The position numbers were made by a program, and so were the translations under genes. Of a stretch of 29,596 nucleotides of DNA, positions 20,801-29,596 are shown one piece after another. The DNA lies in NCBI GenBank assembly GCA_000310025.1, contig FN649733.1, forward strand, positions 2,718,915 to 2,748,510. Reading direction: 5' to 3'. The first letter of the stretch is position 1; the number at the start of each line of letters is the position of its first letter. The DNA is from Ectocarpus siliculosus (Eukaryota > Sar > Phaeophyceae > Ectocarpales > Ectocarpaceae). The notes under the pieces were generated by a model, which searched no databases, was not told the origin of the DNA, and saw only the letters and a list, made by a program, of their open reading frames with translations.

Positions 20801-23800
20801 GTCAATCTGTCGTCGGAGTTCCAACGACATGTCTCCTGCAATTTCTCCCTTTCAGCTAAGCCGACCACGCCGGGTGAACGAAGTGATCGATCCGTCCGCC
20901 ATCATCCGTTTTTGTTGTTTGTGTTGTCCGTCGAAACACCACCCACCCTCCCTCCCCCCATCACTGGATCTCTTCCGTGCACCAAGGTGCACATCTGGAT
21001 GTCATACTTCACGTGGGCCTTCGGGTTATGGACTACGGCGGTTGTGTTCGTGAGCTTCCAAACTTACTCTTTCTCCGGTGAGCACACAAGGACGTACTGT
21101 AGTGATAAGGGTGCTCGCAGGCCGCAGCTATTGGCTTCTTCTGATGTATCGGTCGGGGATACAACATTTACTGCGATACCACACACACACACAGCTCACG
21201 TCTCTCGACTCATGTTTCCAGGCTGAGCGAGGGCCTTTTGCATCGTATGATCTGTTGTGTACATCTTACTAGTACGAGCAACAGGAGCCAACTGGCGTGC
21301 TCTGTTGTGTATTGTTCACAGGCACGCGCAACAGGAACCAACTTCCCCAGCAGCTTGCCTTCGCTGTTGATCAAACAGAACGCTGTTGCACGTGGTCAGC
21401 CCGAGGTCAAGATGCATTTCTTCGACCGCCTACGGACAAGTTGGTGTTCGGCCCCATTGTACTTTACGGTGCCGGTGATACTGCCAATACTCGTGTCCAC
21501 GTTCAACCCAGCCTTGTCCCCTTCCCGCCACGCAGAACAAAACACGGTCCCAACAAACGCCACACCGTGTCAGAACCAACATCCTCCGTCCCCTGAATGC
21601 ATCGATTTTATCTCACTCTCCCACCGCACTACTCCTTTACCCCACCCCTTTGTCGTTCTCACTACAAGCCAACTACCCGACGGATCTCACTTGCGCCTTC
21701 TTTGGAGCCGTGCTGTGCTGCGCGTTGTCCGACGTGTGGGCGCTGGGAAAGCTCTGCTCGCTAGGGACGTACGCGGCAAGACTCGAAGAAGAGTGGCGGC
21801 TTGCCCCTCACGAACCGACGGCGCCTCTTGCCATGGCCGATCCACTGCAAGAACTGTGAGCCCGCACCTGTTGAAGGGGGAAGGATGTGTCAGGGATGTT
21901 CGTCGTCACGTCGTCGCTTGCCTCCGTCACGTGGCGGCGTTCCTGATACTTTTGCTTGCGAACACGGGAACAGGGCGGAGTGAGGGAGCGTACGTTTCTT
22001 CCCTCGGCTTGTCTTTTCGACAAATCCCTGCTTCTTCGCCAAGAAACGCCGTCCAAATCCCTGTCGGAGAGAGGGCAGGCGACTAACACCCTTACCAACT
22101 CAACAGTGTGCGATCTCTTACGTAGCCCGCTATTCTTATAAACTCGTTGCTCCAAGAGCCATCTTGCTGATAAATTTGTGGTCTACATATACGGTACAAC
22201 TGACACGGATTGGCGGAAATGTGATGTGCTTGCAGTGAAGAAGCAACGCCAGATATGGACGAGAGGGGCTACAGGAAAATAGAGCGAGAGAGGAGGAGGA
22301 GCAGCCTAGCCAAGGCGAAAGAGCGAAGAAAATCTAAGGCCGGTGAGTTTGGGAAGGCCACTGAGGCACATGCACAAAGAGGAAGGAATGGAGATACTAG
22401 AGAGAGACGCACTCACGGAGAACGAGAGGCAAGGAGAGAGACACGTACATACGATCAAAGAGAGAAACGGTGGGGAGGACCACGGGAGACAGGGAGAACA
22501 GCAAGTGGCGCGAAGCCTGCAGTACATAGCCAAAGAGTAGAGAGATTCTAACAAGAAATGAAACATCGAAAGACGGTGTGTCTCCCTCGACGAGCGGGCT
22601 CAATGTCGCCTACCTCCCAAGCATAACGCGCCTCGAAAGACTTGCGGCGTGGAAAAAGAACGCGGTCTTTGGGTAGGCCCTCGGGCGGTGAAACCACACG
22701 TGTGTGTGTTGCATATCACAAGTGTGTATCTGCATTTCCTGAACGTACGGACCTTGGGAGGCTTCTGCTCCCCGAACTAGGCCGTTGGCGGTGAATGTCG
22801 ACATAGAGGAAAGAGAACGGGGACGCAAGAAAAGAACGCTGTTCCGTCCCGACCAAGAAGGGGTAGTCTTTCTGTGTGTTTATTTACTTTTCCTAAGATA
22901 ACCTGATGAAGTTATCGTTGGATACGCTCATAGGTTGAAGGGCGGGCTCCATCGCTCCCGTTTGTCTAGGGGGGAGAAAACTGGATGTGTTCAGATCCAG
23001 CTGGCTTGCAGTAGCAGACATGCGGGTTGTGGTAGGTTACCTCGGTGTCCTGCGTGGTATCGAGGTTCAATGAGGTCTGCTTCCCTCTGTCCTTATTGAT
23101 TTGTGACATGCAAAATCTCGCGCTTACTTAAGAGAGAAGAGCGAGCGGCGGCGAAGGGGTCATGCCGGAACAGCGGGCGGTACCAGGGCAGGACGACCCT
23201 GAGTTCGGGTGAGATTGATCTCAGGGAAAGGTTTACTCCATTTTCTGGACTATTGCAATTGCCGTTCAGCCGAGCGAACAGCTTGTGCTTGTCGTTCGTC
23301 GTAAGGCAGATGCAAAGCTACAGATGTAGTCAAGGATTCGTCTAGGACTTATCGGGCAAGATACTTTGCCCAGCTGCCCCCCGTCAACAAACAAAGACTT
23401 TCTCGGAGGTTTTTGGTACTTGGTAAGTCTGGGAGTGAATCAAGTATTCACAGACATTCACGAAAATAGGGACCGGCTTGGATTCTGTTTTGGGAAGCTG
23501 GTGCACTCGCTAGAAATCAATCCGATATCTCGGATCCGCAGTCACAGTTGTACGCCTCCCTTTCGGCTCCGACCGCCTCACTACATCTCCAGTTCTTTGG
23601 CCCCTTCAATGACTCCTTGTGCTCATGAAAGCCCTCAAATTTGTCGACAAACGCCAAGATAAGGGCATGCTTGTTTGTGTGTAAAGGATGGGCTCTCGAC
23701 TAATCCATGCCCAGAACACTGCAACGCAGGTAGCAAGGAGGCCTTCTCCGCCCTCCCCCCCTCTCACACACACAGTAGTCCGAGATCAGCGTCAGAGGCT

Positions 23801-25280
23801 ACGCGAGCGCGTGGGCACATGCTCCGGTATAACGCACTCATTTTGGGCGGCTCTGTCCCCTCGATTGGACAGCAGTAGGTCAGGGATGCACGATCATATC
23901 CGGTACGAGTCACGCTTACGCCCGTCCGCTCGTCCATCTCGCACGCTCTTAACTATGCTTCTTGTTCCACGCCTAGCCTACAACAAGCTGTTCCCGGAGC
24001 GTCGTTTGGCTTTGGTGAGTGATGCAATATGATGTAGCCCAAACCTGATTGTCGATGCCACTTGCCGAGCTGATCGTGACACGATGGCAGCGATGGAAGG
24101 TACAACGACACCCAAAATATCCGTATTTTGCGTCGTACTGAACAACACGTCCTCCCTCTATAACTACGAACACACATGGTGGTGTCACAACCGGTATGAT
24201 AAGTCGTGAGGGAGAGGGCGAGGCGCTAGGATCGGACTCCCTCAAGGGTTCCAAATTTTCTCGGCAGTCGCAGTTGTTTGCAGCGGCTTCTCGGACGGAA
24301 CCTATGGTCCATAGGGTACAGATTCAATGCTTGTCATTTGCCACGATAGTTCCGATGTCCTTGCGGCGAGAGGGAACTTTCTTGGGGCCGTGCCTCAAAC
24401 GAGCCTTCATAGCAGAAGCTAGGTAAAGGGGGTGACGTGAAAAATGCACAGCTTGCACATGGCACCTTCCGTCCTAGGCATCCGTGGGCGGGGGCAAAGC
24501 GTAGCCACGTCACCCACGTACGGTTCTGTCTCGAACGCACAACGCCCCTGTGCCAAGCTCTTGTCTACGATAATTTCACGTTGACAACGAAGATCACCCC
24601 ACTGTTCTAGCAGAAAAAGGAGAAATGAGCTCACATGGTCTGCTGAAACTATGGCGTGCTTTTCCCTCGTTCCAACGTCCCTCAACCTCACAACAGCCGT
24701 GAGCGAGGACGAAGTAATGATGCCGCACGCGTTCGAGCGACTGTGGGGCGCGTTCGAGCCCCAGGGCGAGTTCCAAACCCACATCACGCAATCGGTACCA
24801 CAGACGACGGTGGTTCGCCACCTCAACGACAGGGGTTTCCAGGTACACGTGATGAGCTTGTCTCTCCAACTCTCTCTCGACGATGGGTCACGGTCGTCTG
24901 TTTGTATCTGTTGTTCCCGGTGCAGTATATAGAGCGTGGTATACAGGCCAGAAGGCTCATCGCGGCGACAAAGAGGGTGGGCTCTGTAACCCGTTAAGAA
25001 TCCGGATTCTCGGTCGGCCACCAATTTGGCACGGATGCCATTGGTTGACGTTCTTACGCAGGTGGTGGCAGCGGGCACGGTGGACGGGTTGATGCGAGTC
25101 CTATTCTGCGCGAAAGAAGCCACCTCCAACGGAACCGGCGCCTGGTTCCTGGCCGAGCTGCTGCAGGATGAGTCAGCCCTGACTCTGGAAGCCACCTTCA
25201 AGAGCAAGCGCCCCGCGGTCGTGCCCGGCTTCGTTCGTGCCTTCATGCTCCACCACGTCTTCACGATGGCCGCCGCGTGA
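17859..25280 (+). CDS. Four-TM protein with C-terminal adaptin-appendage-like domain, 528 residues, 12 exons
   Basis: Exons: 17859-18102, 18416-18654, 20987-21077, 21669-21855, 22236-22342, 23133-23208, 23374-23422, 23687-23729, 23977-24014, 24268-24422, 24704-24842, 25062-25280. All eleven junctions agree in phase and most borders are good GT..AG sites. A basic, soluble N-terminus (1-60) is followed by hydrophobic segments at about 63-90, 125-143, 166-185 and 198-217. TM1 spans intron 1. A highly charged stretch follows (EEATPDMDERG, IERERRRSSLAKAKERRKSK), then DFLGGFWYLDG, NPCPEHCNAAYNKLFPERR and a C-terminal domain. Residues 410-528 resemble the platform subdomain of the beta-adaptin appendage: SEDEVMM...AFERLW, then WFLAEL 59 residues after that Trp, then a Pro-Ala-Val 17 residues later, spacing close to that of animal beta2-adaptin. 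The exon 11 acceptor is a GAG rather than a CAG and was chosen by phase. The membrane half is secure; whether the last three exons belong to the same gene is less so. No known family fits the whole. Confidence 0.65.
19296..20000 (-). mobile_element. R1 element, long copy, with 18-bp target duplication
   Basis: The 18 bases GGGGTTATGGCACGGGGG occur at 19296-19313 and again at 19982-19999; the left copy continues in a longer G run. Between them lie the 304-bp R1 sequence (19323-19626) and about 355 further bases absent from the short copy, including three 67-bp tandem repeats. Read on the minus strand, both R1 copies share the 3' end (ending CTATGAGTACA next to C runs) and this copy reaches further 5'. 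That is the pattern of 5'-truncated non-LTR retroposons. No reverse transcriptase is present. It lies in intron 2 of the four-TM gene. Confidence 0.75.
19783..19983. repeat. Three tandem repeats of about 67 bp
   Basis: Units begin GGCTTGTTTTACAACGTCG at 19783, 19849 and 19917. Each continues through CCAAGCGACGAAAACCC, CCGATGGCAAACACCG and a short G run of varying length. The units are contiguous with no unique spacers, so this is a minisatellite in the 5' part of the long R1 copy, not a CRISPR array. Confidence 0.9.
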
Positions 25281-26256
25281 CAACTGTTCCTTTCTTGATA
25301 GCTTATCTTGCGTGTTTTGGAACCGCTCAACGTCCGACTCCGTTCGAAATACGTAACCCATCCCCATTTGTTATTTCACGCGTTTTTCGTGCGTGAGGGA
25401 GAGCGGGACAGAGTCAGCGAAACTGGTGCTGCAACGGATGACGCCTGGTACACCTCTTGCTTGTTCGAAAACGCAGGTAGTCTGTATACCATGTCTAGAC
25501 AAGTTTCATCTAGACACTGACTTCGGTGTGAGCCCTGGTTGGCCTTGATCCTACTTCAGCACTGCTAATACAGTGAACTGTTTCTGGTAGTTTGGGTGTT
25601 CTGTTCGTAGTAATCCGTTTGGGCCACCTCCTCGATCTCACGCGTTGGTTCGGCTTTATGAGGCATGTGTGCCATGCGACTTCGCAATGTTAAGGGCTAA
25701 TGGTCGGGCTATTTCTCTCTCCAAAGAACAAATTGGACAGCAGTAGTGGTTGTACAAGAACTGGGGAATGTGACAGTCTTCACTTTGGACGAATTTCAAA
25801 AGAGCTCTTTTAGGAAACATGTGGACGTTGTCACAAGAAAACACCAGATGGTGCGACCATAGTACCCAGCATGAACGGCCGAAATTGTCTCGGCTCACAC
25901 GAGTACTTGGACCAGTGGAGCGAAGGAGGAAGAGGGTAGTGGGGAATACGATTGACTCTGCTTGTGACGGTATAGGACTTACATATAGTCACTGTGTGGT
26001 TGCAGCACGACCTCCGAGGTTCAGGTTTCGCGTAGTTCGCCAGTTCTCGGCAGATCTGTTTTTTGGGAGTTGACGATAATGGGGACGATTCGTCCTACGT
26101 CGCTTCGCAATACTTTTTCTTTAGACGGCCATACCGCGACGTCGGGCTCATAAGGCGGTAGAGGGTTGCTGCTCGTGGTAGGGATGTGGAGACTGTTTGT
26201 TGCACGAACTTTGTGGAGGGAAACAGAAAAAAGCCTCTTTGGGGTTAAAGACAAAT
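25281..26256. other. Intergenic stretch downstream of the four-TM gene
   Basis: I see no exon with both convincing borders and recognisable protein. Upstream exons of the TRAPPC2L-like gene should lie here if it is intact, but I could not identify them. Confidence 0.35.
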
Positions 26257-26332
26257 AATGTATATAGAAGCGGAGGAGAGAAAGCTATACATTGGTCTTA
26301 TTTGCTACGAAGAAGACTTGTATGCATACGGA
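26257..26332 (+). CDS. Exon resembling TRAPPC2L (TRAPP complex sedlin-like subunit)
   Basis: After the acceptor ATAATGTATATAG the exon reads EERKLYIGLICYEEDLYAYG. This matches the TRAPPC2L pattern R-x-LY-x-GL...ED...YG-x-VT closely. TRAPPC2L is a small (about 140 residue) longin-fold subunit of the TRAPP tethering complexes acting in ER-Golgi and Golgi traffic. The frame continues VTEADRLAASRL beyond a possible donor at GGAACG|GTAACC, so the right border is uncertain. Neither the N-terminal part nor the C-terminal exon was found nearby. It may be one exon of a gene with long introns, or an isolated fragment. Confidence 0.5.
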
Positions 26333-26564
26333 ACGGTAACCGAAGCCGATCGACTGGCGGCAAGTCGACTACATACTTCGCAGTCTCCCCGTGCATGTTG
26401 TCCTTTGAACGCGGGCCAATCACCTCCGCCACGCCATCGTGGAGGGTCCCCATCAGCTACATACAGTAGTACGCTAAACTAACTGTTGTTTGTTGTCGCT
26501 CCCCCATCATCAGGTTCCCTTTGTAGTTCTTCATCTTTTCGTAGTAAGTGGAGAAACCAAGTGG

Positions 26565-26640
26565 ATGGCGAGAATCGAACCCGGGTTATCCCCACCATTG
26601 TTAGAGATCTTTTGATCGACGCCAATTAATGTGAAAAAAG
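26565..26640 (-). pseudogene. tRNA-like fragment
   Basis: The plus strand TGGATGGCGAGAATCGAACC is the complement of a tRNA T-arm and 3' end (minus strand GGGTTCGATTCTCGCCATCCA). The expected 5' acceptor strand is missing and the D-arm region (ATTAATTGGCG) is only roughly A-box-like. It could be a tRNA pseudogene, a SINE head, or a primer-binding site of a lost LTR element, since it begins with TGG on the plus strand. Confidence 0.3.
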
Positions 26641-26899
26641 CAGACGTTGGGGAACTAGCTGTACACTGCTGTGTTGAGTGTGTGCCGCTCCCTGTCTGTG
26701 TGTGATGGCGTTCATTTTGTTCACCCCGCTCGCGGAGAGGCGGGCGCAATATTTTCTATTTATACTCGTAGGTAACGTATAGATATCTTACAGCAGCAGA
26801 GCAGAGCAGCAGCAGCAGATTGCATTCATTCCTGTGGGAAGTATTTGCAGTGTTAGGCCCGTTCACGAGAAGACCGAGAAGAAAACGGAAAGAAAAACT

Positions 26900-26900
26900 T

Positions 26901-26952
<52 letters not shown>

Positions 26953-27010
26953 CTTCACATTAAACCGTTCTCTCTGCCCAGCAGTACCTTCTTCTGTCCG
27001 TACTATCATA
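26900..27010 (-). mobile_element. CAA-tailed retroposon, second R3 copy (3' end)
   Basis: The plus strand shows (TTG)n at 26900-26951, which is a (CAA)n tail on the minus strand. Directly upstream on the minus strand are GAAGGTACTG, GCAGAGAGAACGGTTT and TGAAGACAACAAC, matching the end of the element at 5680-6306 in the same order. Similarity fades beyond about 27010, so the 5' end and target duplication are not located. Confidence 0.6.
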
Positions 27011-27290
27011 CAGAAGAACGGGCCCGGAGATAAGAAACGTCAAAATCGGGTCGAGCCTCAATTTCATGTTTTGGGCAGAAGGACCAGCCGAAGTCGACCC
27101 AATTTCTTAAAATGGATTTCTTATTCATTTAGGCTGTCGCGTCCAGCTGAGTCTCTTGTTTTCTTATTTTCTTATTCTAGCGAAGAAACAACACACCACC
27201 AGTCAGTACAGCAGCAGTGCCTGGTGGGTATAGCGCAGCCCGCGGCGGCGCGGGGGCGCGGAGGGCGCCGCGAAAATATCCTCCCCCCTC

Positions 27291-27384
27291 CCCTACCAAT
27301 AAATATTACATGGCAAAAATCGCTCCGATTTTGAATGGAGTGGCGAAAAAAATAAGGGGTTGTGGGTCCGTAAATATTGGTAGG
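27291..27384. repeat. Small inverted-repeat element or hairpin
   Basis: The left end CCTACCAATAAATATTAC and the right end GTAAATATTGGTAGG are inverted copies, with ten perfect bases then a small gap. Inside, GGCAAAAATCGCTCC and GGAGTGGCGAAAAA form a second imperfect inverted pair. The 94-bp length would suit a very short MITE-like element, but no clear target duplication was seen. Confidence 0.45.
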
Positions 27385-27934
27385 TGGCAAAATTGTCTTA
27401 ATCGTAGAGACAGGCTAGGGCTTTGTGCTCCTTTTCATCTTGGAAATACGTGTACACAGGCGACTCCTATGCATGTATACGATCGAACCAGCGGGGTGGG
27501 GGCACTGCTGGACACTATTGTACATACAACTGAGCACAGAGAAATGCAGCAGTACTTCAAGGAATAATGTCTTACTTTACACAGCAAAGGTTGATCCTCG
27601 TTTGTCCGAGACGTCTGCGCCTTGAATATGTCGTTCGTATTGTGCGCGTGAGGATGACGGGGTGAACCCAGTGCTGAGAGGGTATGTAGCAGGTGTTTTT
27701 GAGTCGGACTGCTGCGAGGCTGGGCAGCATGCACCACATGCCATGCATGTGTTTGGTGTGCCTGTGTCGGCAAAGAATATGACTCTTTATGAGCCATGTT
27801 CTTTGGGTTGCTGTGTGTGTCAACTCGGGGGAGACGCGAAATCATTACAGGAAGGTATTCACCATTTGCGGACCCCCCAGCTCTCCAGTAATCCATGGAG
27901 AGAGCCACCCCCACAAGGCACTTTCCGCGACAGC

Positions 27935-28108
27935 CAATAGGTGAGGAAATACGCTGTCCAGTCGAACCTGGCTTGGATCCCTACGGTACCGGCATCCACC
28001 AGCGTTGTAGAAGCATCGTACTCGAGCAAGCCGAACCTCGGATCATTGACAATGTACCGCGCGGCAATGAAGCAGCGCCTCACACAGCGGCGGAAGCGCT
28101 GGTTTTAG
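27935..28108. other. Exon-like stretch open on both strands
   Basis: On the plus strand, after AGCCAATAG, a frame runs 27941-28108: RKYAVQSNLAWIPTVPAS near its start and ending MYRAAMKQRLTQRRKRWF then TAG, a basic C-terminus of the kind seen in mitochondrial ribosomal proteins. On the minus strand the same bases encode CFIAARYIVNDPRFGLLEYD and FDWTAYFLTYW in an open frame. Both have GC-rich third positions and weak acceptors. At most one is likely real; I lean to the plus strand. The product is unrecognised. Confidence 0.3.
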
Positions 28109-28387
28109 TTTCAGCCAGCGCTGTCCTGTGTAGATCGCGGGGTTGGAACGCCCTCCGCTCTGTTCTCTGATCAAGATTTTCGGCGTCGGTCGGTTCCTTC
28201 TCTGATGTTGCCGTGTCGTGGAGCTGCTACCCGTCTGTGTTCGGGCGAATATTCGTGGGTGCCTGTTGTCCATCTCTCACATTTCGCGATCTTGCTGCTC
28301 GGTTTTTCTTTCCTCTGGCTGTCGGAAAATATCAGCTCATCATCGCAACAACAACCCCTACCGCGCAAATACAACGGCACCCCCAAG

Positions 28388-28418
28388 CAGCAGCAGCAGC
28401 ACTAGCAGCAGCACCAGC
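28388..28418. repeat. (CAG)n-rich 5' leader of the RRM gene
   Basis: Interrupted CAG triplets lie just upstream of the ATG at 28431. They contain in-frame TAG and are not translated in the RRM frame, so they belong to the 5' untranslated region or promoter. Confidence 0.6.
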
Positions 28419-28430
28419 CACTGACCAACC

Positions 28431-28598
28431 ATGGCGGAGCTCGCATCCTGCACGATCTACATCAAGGGGATTGCCACGACGGCCACGGAGGCGGACGTTC
28501 GCGACGCGTGCTCACAGTACGGGAACATCACGGACGTGGCTATCCCGGAGGGCAAAGATTTTTGCTTCGTGGAATTCGCGGAGGAAGCGCAGGCACAG
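28431..28598 (+). CDS. RNA-binding protein, first exon with RRM domain (partial)
   Basis: The exon starts at ATG 28431 in a good context (CCAACCATGGCG) and ends at the donor GCACAG|GTGAAG, phase 0, giving 56 residues. It contains RNP2 as IYIKGI (about residues 9-14), the helix ATEADVRDACSQYG, a strand ITDVAIPEG and RNP1 as DFCFVEF (about 44-50). This is the first three-quarters of an RRM; the second helix and last strand must come from the next exon. A frame near 28935-28975 reading NLNGINFGNK could be that next exon (compare the loop NxxGxxFxGR), but its acceptor is unclear. Subfamily (cyclophilin-E-like, eIF-like or other) cannot be decided from one exon. Confidence 0.85.
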
Positions 28599-29160
28599 GT
28601 GAAGAGAGGGGGATATTAAAAACAGCTGCTTGTCAGAACATCGGCTGAGTCTCCGCGCGTGAGGCGCACAAGCAACGAGGACCTACGCCACTGGCTCGCA
28701 TTGCATTTGCACCGTGACGCAGTCCTGCTAGCGCACCAACCGCCCTGCCCTTGTCGTGCGTGACGATCTTGTGTTCTCTGTTGCAGAAAAATGGTCGCAA
28801 AAAAAAAGTCGTCGCTTTTTTTTTGTGTGCTCTTTGCCCCTCCTCTCCTCTCTCTCTCTCAGAGAGTCCGTGTTCGGTAGATTTGTTCCTTGATAGACCG
28901 CAAGATTTCGCGCCATCTTGCTGTACCCAACAAACAAACCTGAACGGCATCAACTTTGGGAACAAGTCGCCATGTCTCGCCGTATTGCGGGACTCCATCC
29001 TTCCGACCTAATCGCGCCCAAGCTCTCGCCTGACGCTTCGATTGGCTTCCTTGCTCGTTTTTTTTTTTTTCGGCACTTTCTTTCCGCACTCCCTTGCCTC
29101 CCCCGTTCTCGCTCGCGGTTTGGTTGGTTGTTGTCGGTGCACGACAGCACAGCTTATCTA
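28599..29160 (+). other. Intron and unresolved downstream part of the RRM gene
   Basis: It begins with the donor GTGAAG. Possible acceptors are at 28786 (CTCTGTTGCAG) and later. Homopolymer A and T runs at 28795-28825 and 29058-29070 hinder reading. No exon is called with confidence. Confidence 0.35.
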
Positions 29161-29596
29161 TACCCCCCCCCCCCCAAACCCCCCTGGGTTTGCTTTTTGA
29201 AAGGGGGGGGGTGAAAAAGGGGGGTTTAATGGGGGGGGGGGAAATGTTAAGGGGGAAAAAAAGAAAAGGGGGGGGGGAAGGAGAAAGGGGGGTAAGGGGG
29301 TGGAGGGGAATAAAAAAAGGGGAGTTAATTGTTTTTTTTTGGGGGGGGTTTTTTTTTTTTTTTTAGGAAAGGTGTGTAAAAAATTAGGGGGAAAAATTTA
29401 AGGGGAGGGGGTTGTATTTTAAAAGGGGGTGGGGGGGGGGGAATATATTTTGGGTGTTGTTGTGAAAAAAGGGGGAAGATTTTAAAAAGGGTTTTTTTTT
29501 TTTTGGGGAAGAAAAAAAAGAAAAAGAAGGATTTTTTGATTAAAAAATTTTTTTTGAAAGGGGGAGTAGGAGGGGAAAGGAAGGGGTAATTTTTTT
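29161..29596. other. Low-quality terminal sequence
   Basis: From about 29161 the sequence is almost only runs of C, then G, A and T, with nearly no C on the given strand after 29190. This composition is unlike the rest of the window and typical of a degraded read tail or contig end. Frames found here should be ignored. Confidence 0.75.

Noticed and set aside
21297-21596. Extra exon between exons 3 and 4 of the four-TM gene
   Set aside because: It opens in an acceptable phase, but there is no donor restoring phase for exon 4, and exons 3 and 4 join cleanly without it.
24286-24345. Alternative exon reading RLLGRNLWSIGYRF to a stop in the four-TM gene
   Set aside because: It fits the preceding phase, but the acceptor 19 bases upstream (TCTCGGCAG at 24259-24267) opens a frame that runs on in phase through two further exons. 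Kept only as an alternative 3' end.

Overview
The window reads as nuclear DNA of an intron-rich eukaryote. Coding sequence comes in short, GC-rich exons separated by introns of about 0.15 to 4 kb with GT..AG borders, and dispersed repeats fill much of the rest. A brown alga or related stramenopile would fit (long introns, neighbouring genes on alternate strands, simple-repeat-rich introns), but this is inference from style, not from a marker gene. There are no prokaryotic operons, rRNA genes or CRISPR arrays. All gene models below were built by eye by joining open exons with matching intron phases.

Layout. (1) 855-7027, minus: a secreted cysteine-rich protein with two copies of a Cys domain, carrying two one-base frame breaks and one in-frame stop. 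Its 4.1-kb first intron holds a duplicated repeat, one copy of which is split by a CAA-tailed insertion with a 6-bp target duplication. (2) 7028-9699: mostly non-coding, with a degenerate tRNA-like sequence. (3) 9700-16106, minus: an eight-exon gene for a 696-residue type II membrane protein with an EDDM motif, most likely a Golgi glycosyltransferase. A 304-bp repeat sits in its second intron, just outside the splice acceptor. (4) 16107-17858: divergent intergenic region with a tandem duplication and a possible transposase relic. (5) 17859-25280, plus: a twelve-exon gene for a predicted 528-residue protein with four membrane segments and a C-terminal domain resembling the beta-adaptin appendage platform. 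Intron 2 carries a longer copy of the same 304-bp repeat. (6) 25281-28430: sparse, with one exon resembling TRAPPC2L, a second CAA-tailed repeat, a small inverted-repeat element and an exon-like stretch open on both strands. (7) 28431 onward, plus: first exon of an RRM protein. From about 29160 the sequence collapses into G, A and T runs that look like poor-quality sequence.

The genes show no shared pathway, although three (secreted protein, glycosyltransferase, TRAPP-like exon) and possibly a fourth (appendage-like domain) relate to the secretory or endomembrane system. The clearest novelty is (a) the predicted four-TM plus appendage-like domain architecture and (b) a young repeat family whose copies share one end, vary at the other, and are flanked by 16-18 bp target duplications at G/C runs.
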